Source: an uncultured Rubrivivax sp. (GTDB lineage: Bacteria; Pseudomonadota; Gammaproteobacteria; Burkholderiales; Burkholderiaceae_C). From it: a DNA stretch of 49,396 bases. Every line of letters begins with the position of its first letter. Position 1 is the stretch's first letter. Of this stretch, positions 18,225 through 28,434 are shown in pieces. The DNA lies in NCBI GenBank assembly GCA_937975735.1, contig CALJUI010000063.1, positions 1 through 49,396 of the forward strand, read 5' to 3'. The notes under the pieces are model-generated. The model saw only the letters and a program-made list of their open reading frames with translations, had not been told where the DNA came from and did not search any database. The position numbers and the translations under genes were made by a program.

Positions 18225-19193
18225 ATGAGCAGCTTGATCGAACAGGCCGCCAAACGCCTGGAGCAGTTGCGCCAGGCCGGCGTGTCGGTGCCGGAGTCGG
18301 CGCCCGCCGCGTCCACCGCGAGTCCGATGCCCAAGCGCAGCGAGTCAGCCCCCGGGCCGCAGTCGCGCCAGGTCGACATCGACTTCGCCGGACTGGACAA
18401 GGCCGGCATCGTGACGCCGAATTCACCGCGCTCGACCACCGCGGACCAGTTCCGCGTGATCAAGCGGCCGCTGATCGGCAACGCGATGGGGCGCGGCGCG
18501 GCTCCGGTGAAGCACGGCAACCTGATCATGGTGACCAGCGCGCTGCCGGGCGAGGGCAAGACCTTCACGTCGATCAATCTCGCGATGAGCATCGCGGCGG
18601 AGCTCGACAACACCGTGATGCTGGTCGATGCCGACGTTGCCCGCCCGTCCATTCTGCGGACGCTCGGGCTGCCGCCGGGTCCGGGCCTGCTGGACGTGCT
18701 GGAGCACCAGGTCGACATGTCCAGCGTCCTGCTGCGCACGAACATCGAGAAGCTCACGGTGCTGCCCAGCGGCGATCCGCATCCGCGCGCCACGGAACTG
18801 CTCGCCAGCGACGCGATGCGCGACCTGCTCGACGACATGGCGACCCGCTATGCCGACCGCATCATCATCTCCGCCTCGCCGCCGCTGCTGCTGACCACCG
18901 AGGCCCGCGTGCTCGCCACGCACATGGGCCAGATCGTCGTCGTGGTGCAGGCCGATCGGACCCTGCAGAACGACGTCCAGCATGCGCTGGCGACCATCGA
19001 GTCGTGCCCGCTGAAGATGATGGTGCTCAACAAGGCCCAGACCGAAACCGTCGGGCGCTACGGCTACGGTTACGGATATGGCTATGGTTACGACTATGGC
19101 TACGGCCAGGGCCAGGGCACCGACCCCGGCGCGTCGCCGAAGCCGGCGGCTGCCGGATCGGCGCCGGTGCAACCGCAGCAGCAGCCGGGCTGA
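18225..19193 (+). CDS. XrtA-associated tyrosine autokinase (BY-kinase, TIGR03018 type)
   Basis: 322 aa cytoplasmic BY-kinase. Walker A is SALPGEGKT at about residues 105-113, Walker A' is MLVDADVARP (D135, D137). The usual Walker B pattern of this family, as I recall it, is I-I-F-D-S-P-P; here residues 214-220 read I-I-S-A-S-P-P, so the Asp appears replaced by Ala217 (codon 18873-18875, gcc). The C-terminus has eight tyrosines alternating with Gly/Asp (Y279 to Y293), the autophosphorylation cluster, followed by a Pro/Ala/Gln tail. It sits between the chain-length protein and the outer-membrane barrel. The counterpart phosphatase is at 14985-15548. Confidence 0.9.
   Translation: MSSLIEQAAKRLEQLRQAGVSVPESAPAASTASPMPKRSESAPGPQSRQVDIDFAGLDKAGIVTPNSPRSTTADQFRVIKRPLIGNAMGRGAAPVKHGNLIMVTSALPGEGKTFTSINLAMSIAAELDNTVMLVDADVARPSILRTLGLPPGPGLLDVLEHQVDMSSVLLRTNIEKLTVLPSGDPHPRATELLASDAMRDLLDDMATRYADRIIISASPPLLLTTEARVLATHMGQIVVVVQADRTLQNDVQHALATIESCPLKMMVLNKAQTETVGRYGYGYGYGYGYDYGYGQGQGTDPGASPKPAAAGSAPVQPQQQPG
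19058..19119 (+). repeat. Tandem Tyr-Gly coding repeat in the BY-kinase tail
   Basis: About eight near-repeats of the hexamer GGYTAY encoding alternating Gly-Tyr, followed by two CAGGGC units coding Gln-Gly. Short coding repeats like this can change copy number by slippage, which would alter the number of phosphorylatable tyrosines without shifting frame. Confidence 0.75.
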
Positions 19194-19218
19194 GGCGACC
19201 GTCGGCGACGCTGATCCG

Positions 19219-20757
19219 ATGACCTTCCCCATCCGCCTCCGCGCGCCCCGGCCGGTTCCCTTGCTCCGACTCCTGGGTTGCAGCGGTCTGGCGCTCGCGG
19301 TGGGTCAGGCGGCTGCGCAGTCGACCGGCGCGACGTCGCGCCTGCAGATCGTGCCTTCGTTGTCCTTGTCGCAGTCGATCACCGACTCGCGTCGGGGCAG
19401 CGATGGCGTCGACCGCGCCGAGGCCGTGACGACGATCGCCCCCGGTGTGCGCATCACCAGCCGGTCGGGGCGGGTGCAGGGCACGGTCGACTACTCGCTG
19501 GCCGGCCTGGTATATGCGCGGGATAACGACGCCAACGAGATCCAGCACCAGCTGTCGGCGGCCGTCACGGCCGAGGCCGTGCAGGACCATCTGACCGTCG
19601 ACCTGCGCGGCAGCATCTCGCGACAGGCGGTGTCGGCGTTCGGCTTGCAGTCCGCCGACCCGACGACCGCGTCGAGCAACTACTCCCAGGTCAAGACCTT
19701 CAGCGTGGCGCCGGTGTTCCGCGCGACGCTGGGCGGTGTGCTCGACTTCCGGACCAGCCTGGTGCTCTCGGCCACCGACACCGGCACCAACTCGATTTCC
19801 GACTCGACCAACGGCACCGCGCTGGTCCACCTGGGTTCCGTGCCCGGCAGCGCGCGCGTCGGCTGGGGGCTCGATGCCTCGAGGCAGATCGTCGACTTCG
19901 ATCGTGGCCGCCGCACCGAGGAAGACCGCCTCGTCGCGAGCGTCGGGGTGCTGATCAACCCGGAACTGCGCGTCGACGTGCGGGCTGGTGTCGAAGACAG
20001 CAATGTCGCGACGCTCACCAAGGACCGCACCAACACGTGGGGCGGCGGATTCGTCTGGACGCCGTCGCAGCGCACGCGACTGGCGGCCAGCGCCGACCGT
20101 CGCTCCTTCGGGCATTCGCATGCCTTCGAGTTCCAGCACCGGATGCGCCGGACGGTGCTGCGGCTGAGCGACCGCCAGGACGTGACCAGCGGCGCCAACG
20201 CCAGCGGCGCGGTGATCCCCGCCTTCGATCTGTTCTTCGCGCTGTTCGCGTCGCAGGAGCCCGATCCGATCCTGCGGGAACAGCTGGTGAACGACCTGCT
20301 GCGTCGCAACAACCTGTCGCCGGCCGAGCTCGTCAACGGTGGTTTCCTGACGGGCAGCTCCGCCTTGCAGCGACGACAGGAGATCTCGCTGGCGGTCGAA
20401 GGCGTTCGCACGACCTACCTCGTGTCGGTCTTCAACACCGACAGCCGCCGCGCGTTCGAGCTGATCACCGGCGGCGACGACCTCGACCTGGGCAGCCTCG
20501 CGCAGCGGGGCCTCAGCTTTTCGGTGTCGCACCGGCTCACGCCGACCGCGGCGCTGGGCCTCAATGCGACCTTCCAGCGCTCGCGTGCCGACACCGGCAC
20601 GCGCTCGGGCCGCCTCAACACCGTCACGGCGAACTGGTCCGACCGGCTCAGCCGTCGCTCCAGCCTGACCATCGGCGTGCGTCACTCCACTTCAGACGGC
20701 AGCACGCAGTCGACCAGCGAGAATTCGGTGCTGGCCAACCTGCGCATGACCTTCTAG
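19219..20757 (+). CDS. PEP-CTERM system outer-membrane beta-barrel protein (TIGR03016 type)
   Basis: 512 aa. Signal peptide (hydrophobic core LLRLLGCSGLALAVGQAAAQ, shown whole at 20 residues) and then many amphipathic beta strands separated by D/N/S-rich turns, with terminal phenylalanine (NLRMTF), the usual outer-membrane barrel signature. ATG 19219 is chosen because the signal peptide begins there; the frame is open from 19078 only as a shadow of the kinase tail. It lies 25 bases after the kinase gene. Likely the outer-membrane pore or partner for the XrtA polysaccharide; its exact role is not known to me. Confidence 0.87.
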   Translation: MTFPIRLRAPRPVPLLRLLGCSGLALAVGQAAAQSTGATSRLQIVPSLSLSQSITDSRRGSDGVDRAEAVTTIAPGVRITSRSGRVQGTVDYSLAGLVYARDNDANEIQHQLSAAVTAEAVQDHLTVDLRGSISRQAVSAFGLQSADPTTASSNYSQVKTFSVAPVFRATLGGVLDFRTSLVLSATDTGTNSISDSTNGTALVHLGSVPGSARVGWGLDASRQIVDFDRGRRTEEDRLVASVGVLINPELRVDVRAGVEDSNVATLTKDRTNTWGGGFVWTPSQRTRLAASADRRSFGHSHAFEFQHRMRRTVLRLSDRQDVTSGANASGAVIPAFDLFFALFASQEPDPILREQLVNDLLRRNNLSPAELVNGGFLTGSSALQRRQEISLAVEGVRTTYLVSVFNTDSRRAFELITGGDDLDLGSLAQRGLSFSVSHRLTPTAALGLNATFQRSRADTGTRSGRLNTVTANWSDRLSRRSSLTIGVRHSTSDGSTQSTSENSVLANLRMTF

Positions 20758-20761
20758 CGCC

Positions 20762-21895
20762 ATGTACGAAGACTTCTACGGCCTGACCAGCAAGCCCTTC
20801 CAGCTGATCCCGGACCCGAGCTTCTACTTCGGGTCCAAGCAGCACAGCCGTGCCAAGGCCTATCTCGAATACGGCGTGTCGCGCAACGAGGGCTTCGTCG
20901 TCATCACCGGCGAGATCGGCGCCGGCAAGACCACGATCCTGCGCACGCTGATCGAGGGCCTGCACGGCAGCAACGTCGTCACCGGCCACCTGGTGACGAC
21001 CCAGCTCGGGGCCGAGGACACGCTGCGGATGGTCGGCGCGGCCTTCGGCTTCAAGGTCAAGGACGTGCCGAAGAGCGAACTCCTGATCACGCTGGAGGCC
21101 TTCCTGATCAGCCAGACCAGCCAGGGCAAGCGCTGCCTGCTGATCGTCGACGAGGCGCAGAACCTGAGCATGCGCGCGGTCGAGGAGCTGCGCATGCTGT
21201 CGAACTTCCAGTTCGGCAACCAGGCGCTGCTGCAGAGCTTCCTGATCGGCCAGCCCGAGTTCCGCGAGATCCTGCAGCGCCCCGAGATGGAGCAGTTCCG
21301 CCAGCGCGTCGCGGCCACCTGCCACATCGGCCCGCTCGACCAGGAAGAGACGCAGGGCTACATCGAACACCGACTCAAGCGCGCCGGCGCGACCGACAAG
21401 CCGACCTTCGGGAAGGGCGCCTTCGAGGCGATCTACAAGGCCACGCGCGGCATCCCGCGCCGGATCAACTCGGTCTGCGACCGGCTGCTGCTGCTCGGTT
21501 TCCTGAACACGCGATCGGACCTGACGGTCGACGACGTCAACGAAGTCGTTGCCGAGCTCGAGCAGGAGACCGCCGCGCCGGCGCCGAAGCAGCGCGCCGA
21601 CACCGGTGCCGGCGACGCTTTCGCCAGCCACTCCGGGCCGATGGACCTGGACGTCGATCTGAGCAAGTTGCGCATCGATCCCGGTGTCGCCGACGGCATG
21701 GGCAAGCAGCTGGCCCGGCTCAGCGCCGAGCAGCGGCTTGACCAGATGCAACGCCTCGAGCGCAGCCTGCTGCGGCTGGAGCGACTGAACGTGCAGACGC
21801 TGTCGATGCTGCAGAAACTCGTCAGCGCGGTCAGGCAACCGGATGCGCCGGCCGATGCGCCGCCGCCGGCCAAGTCAGAGAAGTCGAAGAAGTAG
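20762..21895 (+). CDS. XrtA-associated AAA ATPase (TIGR03015 type, ExeA/GspA-like)
   Basis: 377 aa. Begins MYEDFYGLTSKPFQLIPDP, the typical ExeA-like N-terminus. Walker A GEIGAGKTT at about residues 50-58, Walker B LLIVDEAQN near 126-134, sensor region FLIGQPEF, and the arginine-bearing RGIPRRINSVCDRLLL helix. The last 100 residues are Pro/Ala rich, then a coiled-coil-like segment (RLDQMQRLERSLLRLERLN), ending in Lys. It is cytoplasmic and found in most XrtA operons; the role is not established and may be secretion-linked by analogy with ExeA. 4 bases separate it from the barrel gene. Confidence 0.93.
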   Translation: MYEDFYGLTSKPFQLIPDPSFYFGSKQHSRAKAYLEYGVSRNEGFVVITGEIGAGKTTILRTLIEGLHGSNVVTGHLVTTQLGAEDTLRMVGAAFGFKVKDVPKSELLITLEAFLISQTSQGKRCLLIVDEAQNLSMRAVEELRMLSNFQFGNQALLQSFLIGQPEFREILQRPEMEQFRQRVAATCHIGPLDQEETQGYIEHRLKRAGATDKPTFGKGAFEAIYKATRGIPRRINSVCDRLLLLGFLNTRSDLTVDDVNEVVAELEQETAAPAPKQRADTGAGDAFASHSGPMDLDVDLSKLRIDPGVADGMGKQLARLSAEQRLDQMQRLERSLLRLERLNVQTLSMLQKLVSAVRQPDAPADAPPPAKSEKSKK

Positions 21896-21897
21896 CG

Positions 21898-22791
21898 TTG
21901 TCCGCGCCGGCCCCGGCCGCGCGCTTCCAGGCCGCCCCCATGCTCGCTCCCACGATCACGAACGCGCTGACGATCGACGTCGAGGACTACTTCCAGGTCT
22001 CGGCGTTCGCGCCTTACATCGCCCGCAGCGGCTGGGACCGCTGCGAGTGCCGGGTCGAGCGCAACGTCGATCGCATCCTGGATCTGCTCGCGCGGCGCGG
22101 TGCCCATGCCACCTTCTTCACCCTCGGCTGGATCGCCGAGCGCTACCCGGCGCTGGTCCGGCGCATCGTCGCCGGCGGCCACGAACTGGCCAGCCATGGC
22201 TACGGCCACGAACGCGCCAGCGACCTCGACCCGCAGGCCTTCGCCGCCGACGTGATGCAGGCCAAGCAGGTGCTCGAGCAGATCGGCGGCGTGCCGGTGC
22301 GCGGCTACCGGGCGCCGAGCTTCTCGATCGGGAAGGACAACCTCTGGGCCTTCGACACCTTGGCCGATGCCGGCTATGCCTACAGCTCGAGCATCTACCC
22401 GATCAGGCATGACCACTACGGCATGCCCGACGCGCCGCGCTTCGCGCATCGTCGTGACAACGGGTTGCTCGAGATCCCGGTCACGACGATGCGGCTGTTC
22501 GACCACAACCTGCCGTCCAGCGGCGGCGGCTACTTCCGGCTGCTGCCGTATGCCGTGTCGCGCTGGATGCTCCGGCGCGTCAACCGCCAGGACCGCCAGG
22601 CCGCGATCTTCTACTTCCATCCCTGGGAGATCGACGTCGGGCAACCGCGCGTGTCTGGCATCGACCTGAAGACCCGGTTCAGGCACTACGTGAACATCGG
22701 TCGCATGGAAGACCGGCTCGAGCACCTACTCGCCGACTTCCGCTGGGACCGGATGGACCGGATCTTCCTGCCGGTCCACACGGTGCATTGA
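21898..22791 (+). CDS. XrtA-system polysaccharide deacetylase (TIGR03006 type)
   Basis: 297 aa NodB-type carbohydrate esterase fold. Motifs: LTIDVEDYFQVSAF (catalytic/metal Asp), ATFFTLGWIAERYP, GHELASHGYGHE (metal His), RGYRAPSFSI, and FYFHPWEID near the end. No signal peptide is evident, which is usual for this family. The start is uncertain: TTG 21898 has GAAGAAG five bases upstream; ATG 21940 would remove 14 residues and has no RBS. Likely removes N-acetyl groups from the EPS or a precursor. Confidence 0.9.
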   Translation: MSAPAPAARFQAAPMLAPTITNALTIDVEDYFQVSAFAPYIARSGWDRCECRVERNVDRILDLLARRGAHATFFTLGWIAERYPALVRRIVAGGHELASHGYGHERASDLDPQAFAADVMQAKQVLEQIGGVPVRGYRAPSFSIGKDNLWAFDTLADAGYAYSSSIYPIRHDHYGMPDAPRFAHRRDNGLLEIPVTTMRLFDHNLPSSGGGYFRLLPYAVSRWMLRRVNRQDRQAAIFYFHPWEIDVGQPRVSGIDLKTRFRHYVNIGRMEDRLEHLLADFRWDRMDRIFLPVHTVH

Positions 22792-22798
22792 AGCGCGC

Positions 22799-23836
22799 AT
22801 GACCGAGGTCCAGCGACTGTCCCGCACCGACGCCACCGCCGCGGCGCGCTGGGATGCGTTCGTCGCCGTCCACCCGGACGCGACCTTCTTCCACCGCGCC
22901 GCCTGGCAGGGCGTGATCGAGGACGTGTTCCGCCACGACACGCACTTCCTGTTCGCGCAGCGCGCGGGCCGGGTGGTCGGCGTGCTGCCGCTGGCGCACG
23001 TGCGCAGCCTGCTCTTCGGCAAGGCGCTCGTGAGCCTGCCCTTCGCCGTCTACGGCGGCGTCGCGGCCGAGGACGACCAGGCCGCGCAGGCGCTGGAATC
23101 CGAGGCCCAGGCGCTGGCCCTGCAGCTGCAGGTCGACCACCTGGAATTGCGGCACGTGCAGGCCCGCCACGCCGACTGGCCTCGCCAGGAGCTCTACGTC
23201 ACCTTCCGCAAGGCCCTGCTGCCCGACGTCGAGGCGAACATGCTGGCGATCCCGCGCAAGCAGCGCGCGATGGTCCGCAAGGGCATCAAGAACGGCCTCG
23301 TGAGCCGCTTCGACGACGGCGTCGACCGCTTCTTCGCCCTTTACGCCGACAACGTGCACCGTCACGGCACGCCGGCGCTGCCGCGGCGCTATTTCGAGGT
23401 GCTGCGCGAGCGCTTCGGCGACGACTGCAGCGTGCTGACGGTCAGCGCGCCTGACGGCCGGCCGCTGTCGAGCGTGCTGAGCTTCCGATTCCGCGACCAG
23501 ATCCTGCCGTACTACGCCGGCGACGACGTCGCCGCGCGCGACCTGGCCGCGAACGACTTCAAGTACTGGGAACTGATGCGCGACGCCTGCGAGCAGGGTC
23601 TGCGGCTGTTCGACTTCGGCCGCAGCAAGCAGGGCACCGGCCCGTTCGCGTTCAAGAAGAACTGGGGCTTCGAACCGACGCCGCTGCACTACGAGTACCG
23701 CCTGTACAAGCGCGATGCGGTGCCGCAGAACAATCCGGCCAACGCCAGGTACCGGCTGATGATCGAGGCCTGGCGAAGGCTCCCCCTGGGCATGGCGAAC
23801 TGGCTGGGTCCGTTCGTCGTGCGCAGCCTCGGCTGA
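22799..23836 (+). CDS. FemAB-family XrtA/PEP-CTERM system protein (TIGR03019 type)
   Basis: 345 aa, double GNAT-fold protein of the FemAB type. Recognisable are ATFFHRAAWQGVIEDVF, a central MLAIPRKQRAMVRKGIKNGL block, and the C-terminal RSKQGTGPFAFKKNWGFEP segment diagnostic of this subfamily. FemAB relatives transfer amino acids from tRNA to peptidoglycan; the substrate of this branch is unknown but the gene travels with exosortase A. ATG 22799 lies 7 bases after the deacetylase stop. Confidence 0.92.
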   Translation: MTEVQRLSRTDATAAARWDAFVAVHPDATFFHRAAWQGVIEDVFRHDTHFLFAQRAGRVVGVLPLAHVRSLLFGKALVSLPFAVYGGVAAEDDQAAQALESEAQALALQLQVDHLELRHVQARHADWPRQELYVTFRKALLPDVEANMLAIPRKQRAMVRKGIKNGLVSRFDDGVDRFFALYADNVHRHGTPALPRRYFEVLRERFGDDCSVLTVSAPDGRPLSSVLSFRFRDQILPYYAGDDVAARDLAANDFKYWELMRDACEQGLRLFDFGRSKQGTGPFAFKKNWGFEPTPLHYEYRLYKRDAVPQNNPANARYRLMIEAWRRLPLGMANWLGPFVVRSLG

Positions 23837-23837
23837 A

Positions 23838-25445
23838 GTGGACACCGACATGGCTCAAGACCTCCCCACGGGCGACGGCACGGCACGCGAGGCCCTCGGA
23901 ACGCTGCCCGCCCGAGGCGGTCGCTGGGGATCGCTGGCGTTGACCGGGCTGGTGATCGCCACCTTGCTGCTGCTGTTTCGCGATACCGCCGCGGCGATGG
24001 TCGGCATCTGGTGGCGATCGGAGACCTTCACCCACGCCTTCCTGGTGCCGCCGATCGTCGTCTGGCTGATCTGGCGCCGGCGCCACCGCCTTCAGGGCGT
24101 CGCCGCGCGGCCGGCCTACGCGGTGCTGCTGCCGATCGCGGGGGTCTGCGCCGTGTGGCTGCTCGGCGAGCTCGCCAGCGTCAATGCGGCGACGCAGCTC
24201 GCGCTGGTGGCCCTGATCGTGCTGACCGTGCCGGCGCGGTTCGGCCTGGCGGTCACGCGCACGGTGCTGTGCCCGCTGGCCTTCCTGTTCTTCGCGGTGC
24301 CGATCGGTGACTTCCTCGTCGCGCCGATGATGGAATGGACGGCCGACTTCACGGTGCTCGCGCTTCGCGCCTCCGGCATCCCGGTCTACCGGGAGGGCCT
24401 GCAGTTCGTGATCCCCTCGGGCAACTGGTCGGTCGTCGAGGCCTGCAGCGGCGTGCGCTACCTGATCGCATCGTTCATGGTCGGCACGCTGTTCGCCTAC
24501 CTGAACTACCAGTCGACACGCAAGCGCGTCGTCTTCATCCTGTTCTCGCTGGCCGTGCCGATCGTCGCCAACTGGCTGCGCGCCTACATGATCGTCATGA
24601 TCGCGCACCTGTCGGGCAACAAGCTGGCGGCCGGCGTCGACCACCTGATCTACGGCTGGGTCTTCTTCGGCATCGTGATCCTGATCATGTTCATGGTCGG
24701 CGCGCGCTGGGCCGAACCGAACGCCGACGATGCCCCCGCCGCCCCGGTGCGCGCCGCCGCCAGCCCGGCCGCCAGACCGCCGATCGGCGTCGCGCTCGCG
24801 ATCGTTGCGCTGCTGGCGGCCACGCAGGCGGTCGCCTGGCGGCTCGACCGCATCGAGACCACCGCCACGCCGGTGCTCGTGCTGCCCGACGTTGGCGGAT
24901 ACACCTCCGAGCCCGACACCGGCGCGGCGACCGACTGGGTCCCGGCCTATGCCAACCCGAGCGCGATCGCGCAGCGCAGTTATCGTGCCGCGTCCGGCGA
25001 GCCGCTGCGCGTCTGGATCGGCTACTACCGCGGCCAGGGCTACGACCGCAAGCTCGTGACCTCGACCAACCTGCTGGTCGGTCCGGACACGCCGAACTGG
25101 GCGCAGGTGGCCGGCGGCGCGACCACGGTCGACACCCCCGACGGGCCGGTCACGCTGCGTACCGCCGAACTGCGCATCGCCGCGCTGCTCGCCGGCGGCA
25201 GCGCCCGCCGGCTGCGGGTCTGGCAGACCTACTGGGTCGGTGGCGAGTACATCGCCGGCGACGCCCGCGCTCGGTTGCAACTGGCGATCAACCGGTTGCT
25301 CGGGCGCGGCGACGACGGAGCGGTGATCATCGTCTCGACGCCGATCGTCGAAGGTGGCGACGCCGACGCGGTGCTGCGCGGCTTCGTGCCAGGCGTCCTG
25401 TCGGCCCTGCAGGGGCCGCTGGCCGCGACGCGGGCGGCACGCTGA
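23838..25445 (+). CDS. xrtA: Exosortase A fused to EpsI domain
   Basis: 535 aa from GTG 23838; ATG 23850 (M5) is an alternative. Multi-TM cysteine protease-like sortase of the inner membrane that processes PEP-CTERM proteins. The predicted catalytic residues are present: C203 in EACSGVRY, R248 in NWLRAYMIVM and H269 in DHLIYGW. About residues 300-535 form the EpsI-type periplasmic domain (one TM, then WVPAYANPSA, WIGYYRGQGYDRKLV, VWQTYWVGGEYIAGD), a fusion common for XrtA. It follows the FemAB gene by one base. No PEP-CTERM substrate is encoded in the window. Confidence 0.95.
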   Translation: MDTDMAQDLPTGDGTAREALGTLPARGGRWGSLALTGLVIATLLLLFRDTAAAMVGIWWRSETFTHAFLVPPIVVWLIWRRRHRLQGVAARPAYAVLLPIAGVCAVWLLGELASVNAATQLALVALIVLTVPARFGLAVTRTVLCPLAFLFFAVPIGDFLVAPMMEWTADFTVLALRASGIPVYREGLQFVIPSGNWSVVEACSGVRYLIASFMVGTLFAYLNYQSTRKRVVFILFSLAVPIVANWLRAYMIVMIAHLSGNKLAAGVDHLIYGWVFFGIVILIMFMVGARWAEPNADDAPAAPVRAAASPAARPPIGVALAIVALLAATQAVAWRLDRIETTATPVLVLPDVGGYTSEPDTGAATDWVPAYANPSAIAQRSYRAASGEPLRVWIGYYRGQGYDRKLVTSTNLLVGPDTPNWAQVAGGATTVDTPDGPVTLRTAELRIAALLAGGSARRLRVWQTYWVGGEYIAGDARARLQLAINRLLGRGDDGAVIIVSTPIVEGGDADAVLRGFVPGVLSALQGPLAATRAAR

Positions 25446-25467
25446 CCCGGTCCCGTCCACTTCAATC

Positions 25468-25474
25468 AAGGGAA
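25468..25474 (+). promoter_or_regulatory. Ribosome binding site of the TviB-type dehydrogenase gene
   Basis: AAGGGAA, 8 bases before ATG 25483. It fixes the start in a frame that is otherwise open back to 25354. Confidence 0.6.
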
Positions 25475-25482
25475 CTCGAACA

Positions 25483-26750
<1,268 letters not shown>

Positions 26751-26763
<13 letters not shown>

Positions 26764-27707
26764 CCGACCCGGGATCCACCCACACCCCGGCGCTCAGCGT
26801 CGTCGCGACGCTGTACCGGTCACGCGAGTTCCTGCCCGCGTTCATCGACGAGTGCGTCGAAGCCGCCGAATCCGAGGCGCCGGGGCGCTGGGAGCTGGTG
26901 CTCGTCAACGACGGATCGCCCGACGACAGCCTGGCCTACGCGCTCGAGCGCCGGGTCGCAGACCCCCGCATCGTGGTCATCGACCTGTCGCGCAATTTCG
27001 GCCACCATCCGGCGATGCATGCCGGACTGCTGCACGCGCGGGGCGACCGGGTCTTCCTGATCGACGCCGATCTGGAAGTCCGCCCCGCCGTGCTCGCCGA
27101 GTTCGCCGCCAAGCAGCGGGCCAGCGGCGCCGACCTCGTCTACGGCTATCAGCCGGCGCGCAAGGGCGGCTGGGTCGAACGCTGGACCGGCGGCCTGTTC
27201 TGGCGCGGCCTGAACGCGATCAGCAGCGTGCCGATCCCGGAGAACATGCTGACCGAGCGCCTGATGACGCGCCGCTTCGTCGACGCCTTGCTCTCGCTCG
27301 GCGATCACGACCTCTTCCTGGGCGGCATGATGAGCTGGACCGGCTACACGCAACTCGGCCTGCCGGTGCGGAAGTCGCAGCGCGCCGGGCCCAGCACCTA
27401 CTCGATCCTGCGCCGCGTGAAGCTGATGCTCACGGCGGTCAGCTCCTTCTCGTCGCGGCCACTGGTGTGGCTGTTCCACGCCGGCTGGGTCATCACGCTG
27501 GCGAGCTTCGGCTACGTCGCCTACCTCGTGTTCCGCCGCCTCGTGTACGCCGACACCTTGATCGGCTTCACGTCGATCATGGGCCTGATCGCACTGAGCC
27601 TGGGGTTGAGCTGCATGGCGCTCGGCCTGGTCGGCGTCTACCTCGGCAAGGTGCTCGACCAGGTGCGCCGCCGGCCGCGCTACATCGTGCGGGACGTATA
27701 CCGATGA
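26751..27707 (+). CDS. Family 2 glycosyltransferase, GtrB/DPM1-like
   Basis: 318 aa from GTG 26751. N-terminal GT-A domain: VVATLYRSREFLPAFIDE, LVLVNDGSPDDS, LSRNFGHHPAMHAGLLHARGD-type block and LIDADLE (metal-binding DAD). C-terminal part has two TM helices (about residues 240-262 and 275-300). This is the architecture of enzymes that load a sugar on polyprenyl phosphate, which fits the ArnT-like GT39 at 32079 that would use such a donor. It overlaps the dehydrogenase by 13 bases and the WbqC gene by ATGA. Confidence 0.87.
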
Positions 27708-28432
27708 GCAACGCCACGCCCCCGGTGCGCGAGGTCGCTGCCGTGCAGTCGAACTACCTGCCCTGGAAGGGCTACTTCGACCTGATCCACGACGTCGACC
27801 TGTTCGTCTTCTACGACGACAACCAGTACACCCCTCGCGACTGGCGCAATCGCAACCGCATCAAGACCGCAGGCGGCGCGCAGTGGATCTCGGTGCCCGT
27901 CGGCAACGACCGCAACCGCCTGATCCACGACGTCGAGATCGCCGATCCCGCCTGGCAGGCCAAGCACCACCAGACGCTGACGCAGAACTACGGCAAGTGC
28001 CCGCATTTCGCGCGCTACCGTGACTGGCTCGACCATGTCTACCTGGACCGGCGCTGGCACAAGCTGTCCGAGCTGAACCAGTGGACGACCCGCCACATTG
28101 CCGGCGAATTCCTCGGCATCCGGACCGCCTTCGCCGACTCGCGGAGCTACGCGGCCCAGGGGCAGAAGCTCGACAAGATGGTGGACCTCGTCGTGCGCAC
28201 CGGCGCGTCCGTCTACCACTCGGGCCCGGCGGCGCGCGACTACATCGTGCCCGAGCGTTTCAGCGAGCGCGGCATCGAGCTCGTCTGGAAGGACTACGCG
28301 GGCTATCCCGAGCATCCGCAGCGGTTCCCGCCGTTCGAGCCCTCGGTCAGCGTGCTGGACCTGCTCTTCAACACCGGCCCCGACGCGCCCTGGTACATCT
28401 GGGGCTGGCGCAACGGTCCGCTGGCCGGCTGA
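27704..28432 (+). CDS. WbqC family protein
   Basis: 242 aa. Begins with EVAAVQSNYLPWKGYFDLI, then FVFYDDNQYTPRDWRNRN and ending DLLFNTGPDAPWYIWGW, all hallmark WbqC-family sequence. These proteins occur in O-antigen and capsule loci next to aminosugar genes; their enzymatic role is not settled, with N-acyl transfer of an amino acid to an aminosugar one proposal. Start ATG overlaps the GT2 stop as ATGA; stop is 2 bases before the ATP-grasp gene. It is cytoplasmic by lack of signal or TM. Confidence 0.88.
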   Translation: MSNATPPVREVAAVQSNYLPWKGYFDLIHDVDLFVFYDDNQYTPRDWRNRNRIKTAGGAQWISVPVGNDRNRLIHDVEIADPAWQAKHHQTLTQNYGKCPHFARYRDWLDHVYLDRRWHKLSELNQWTTRHIAGEFLGIRTAFADSRSYAAQGQKLDKMVDLVVRTGASVYHSGPAARDYIVPERFSERGIELVWKDYAGYPEHPQRFPPFEPSVSVLDLLFNTGPDAPWYIWGWRNGPLAG

Positions 28433-28434
28433 CG

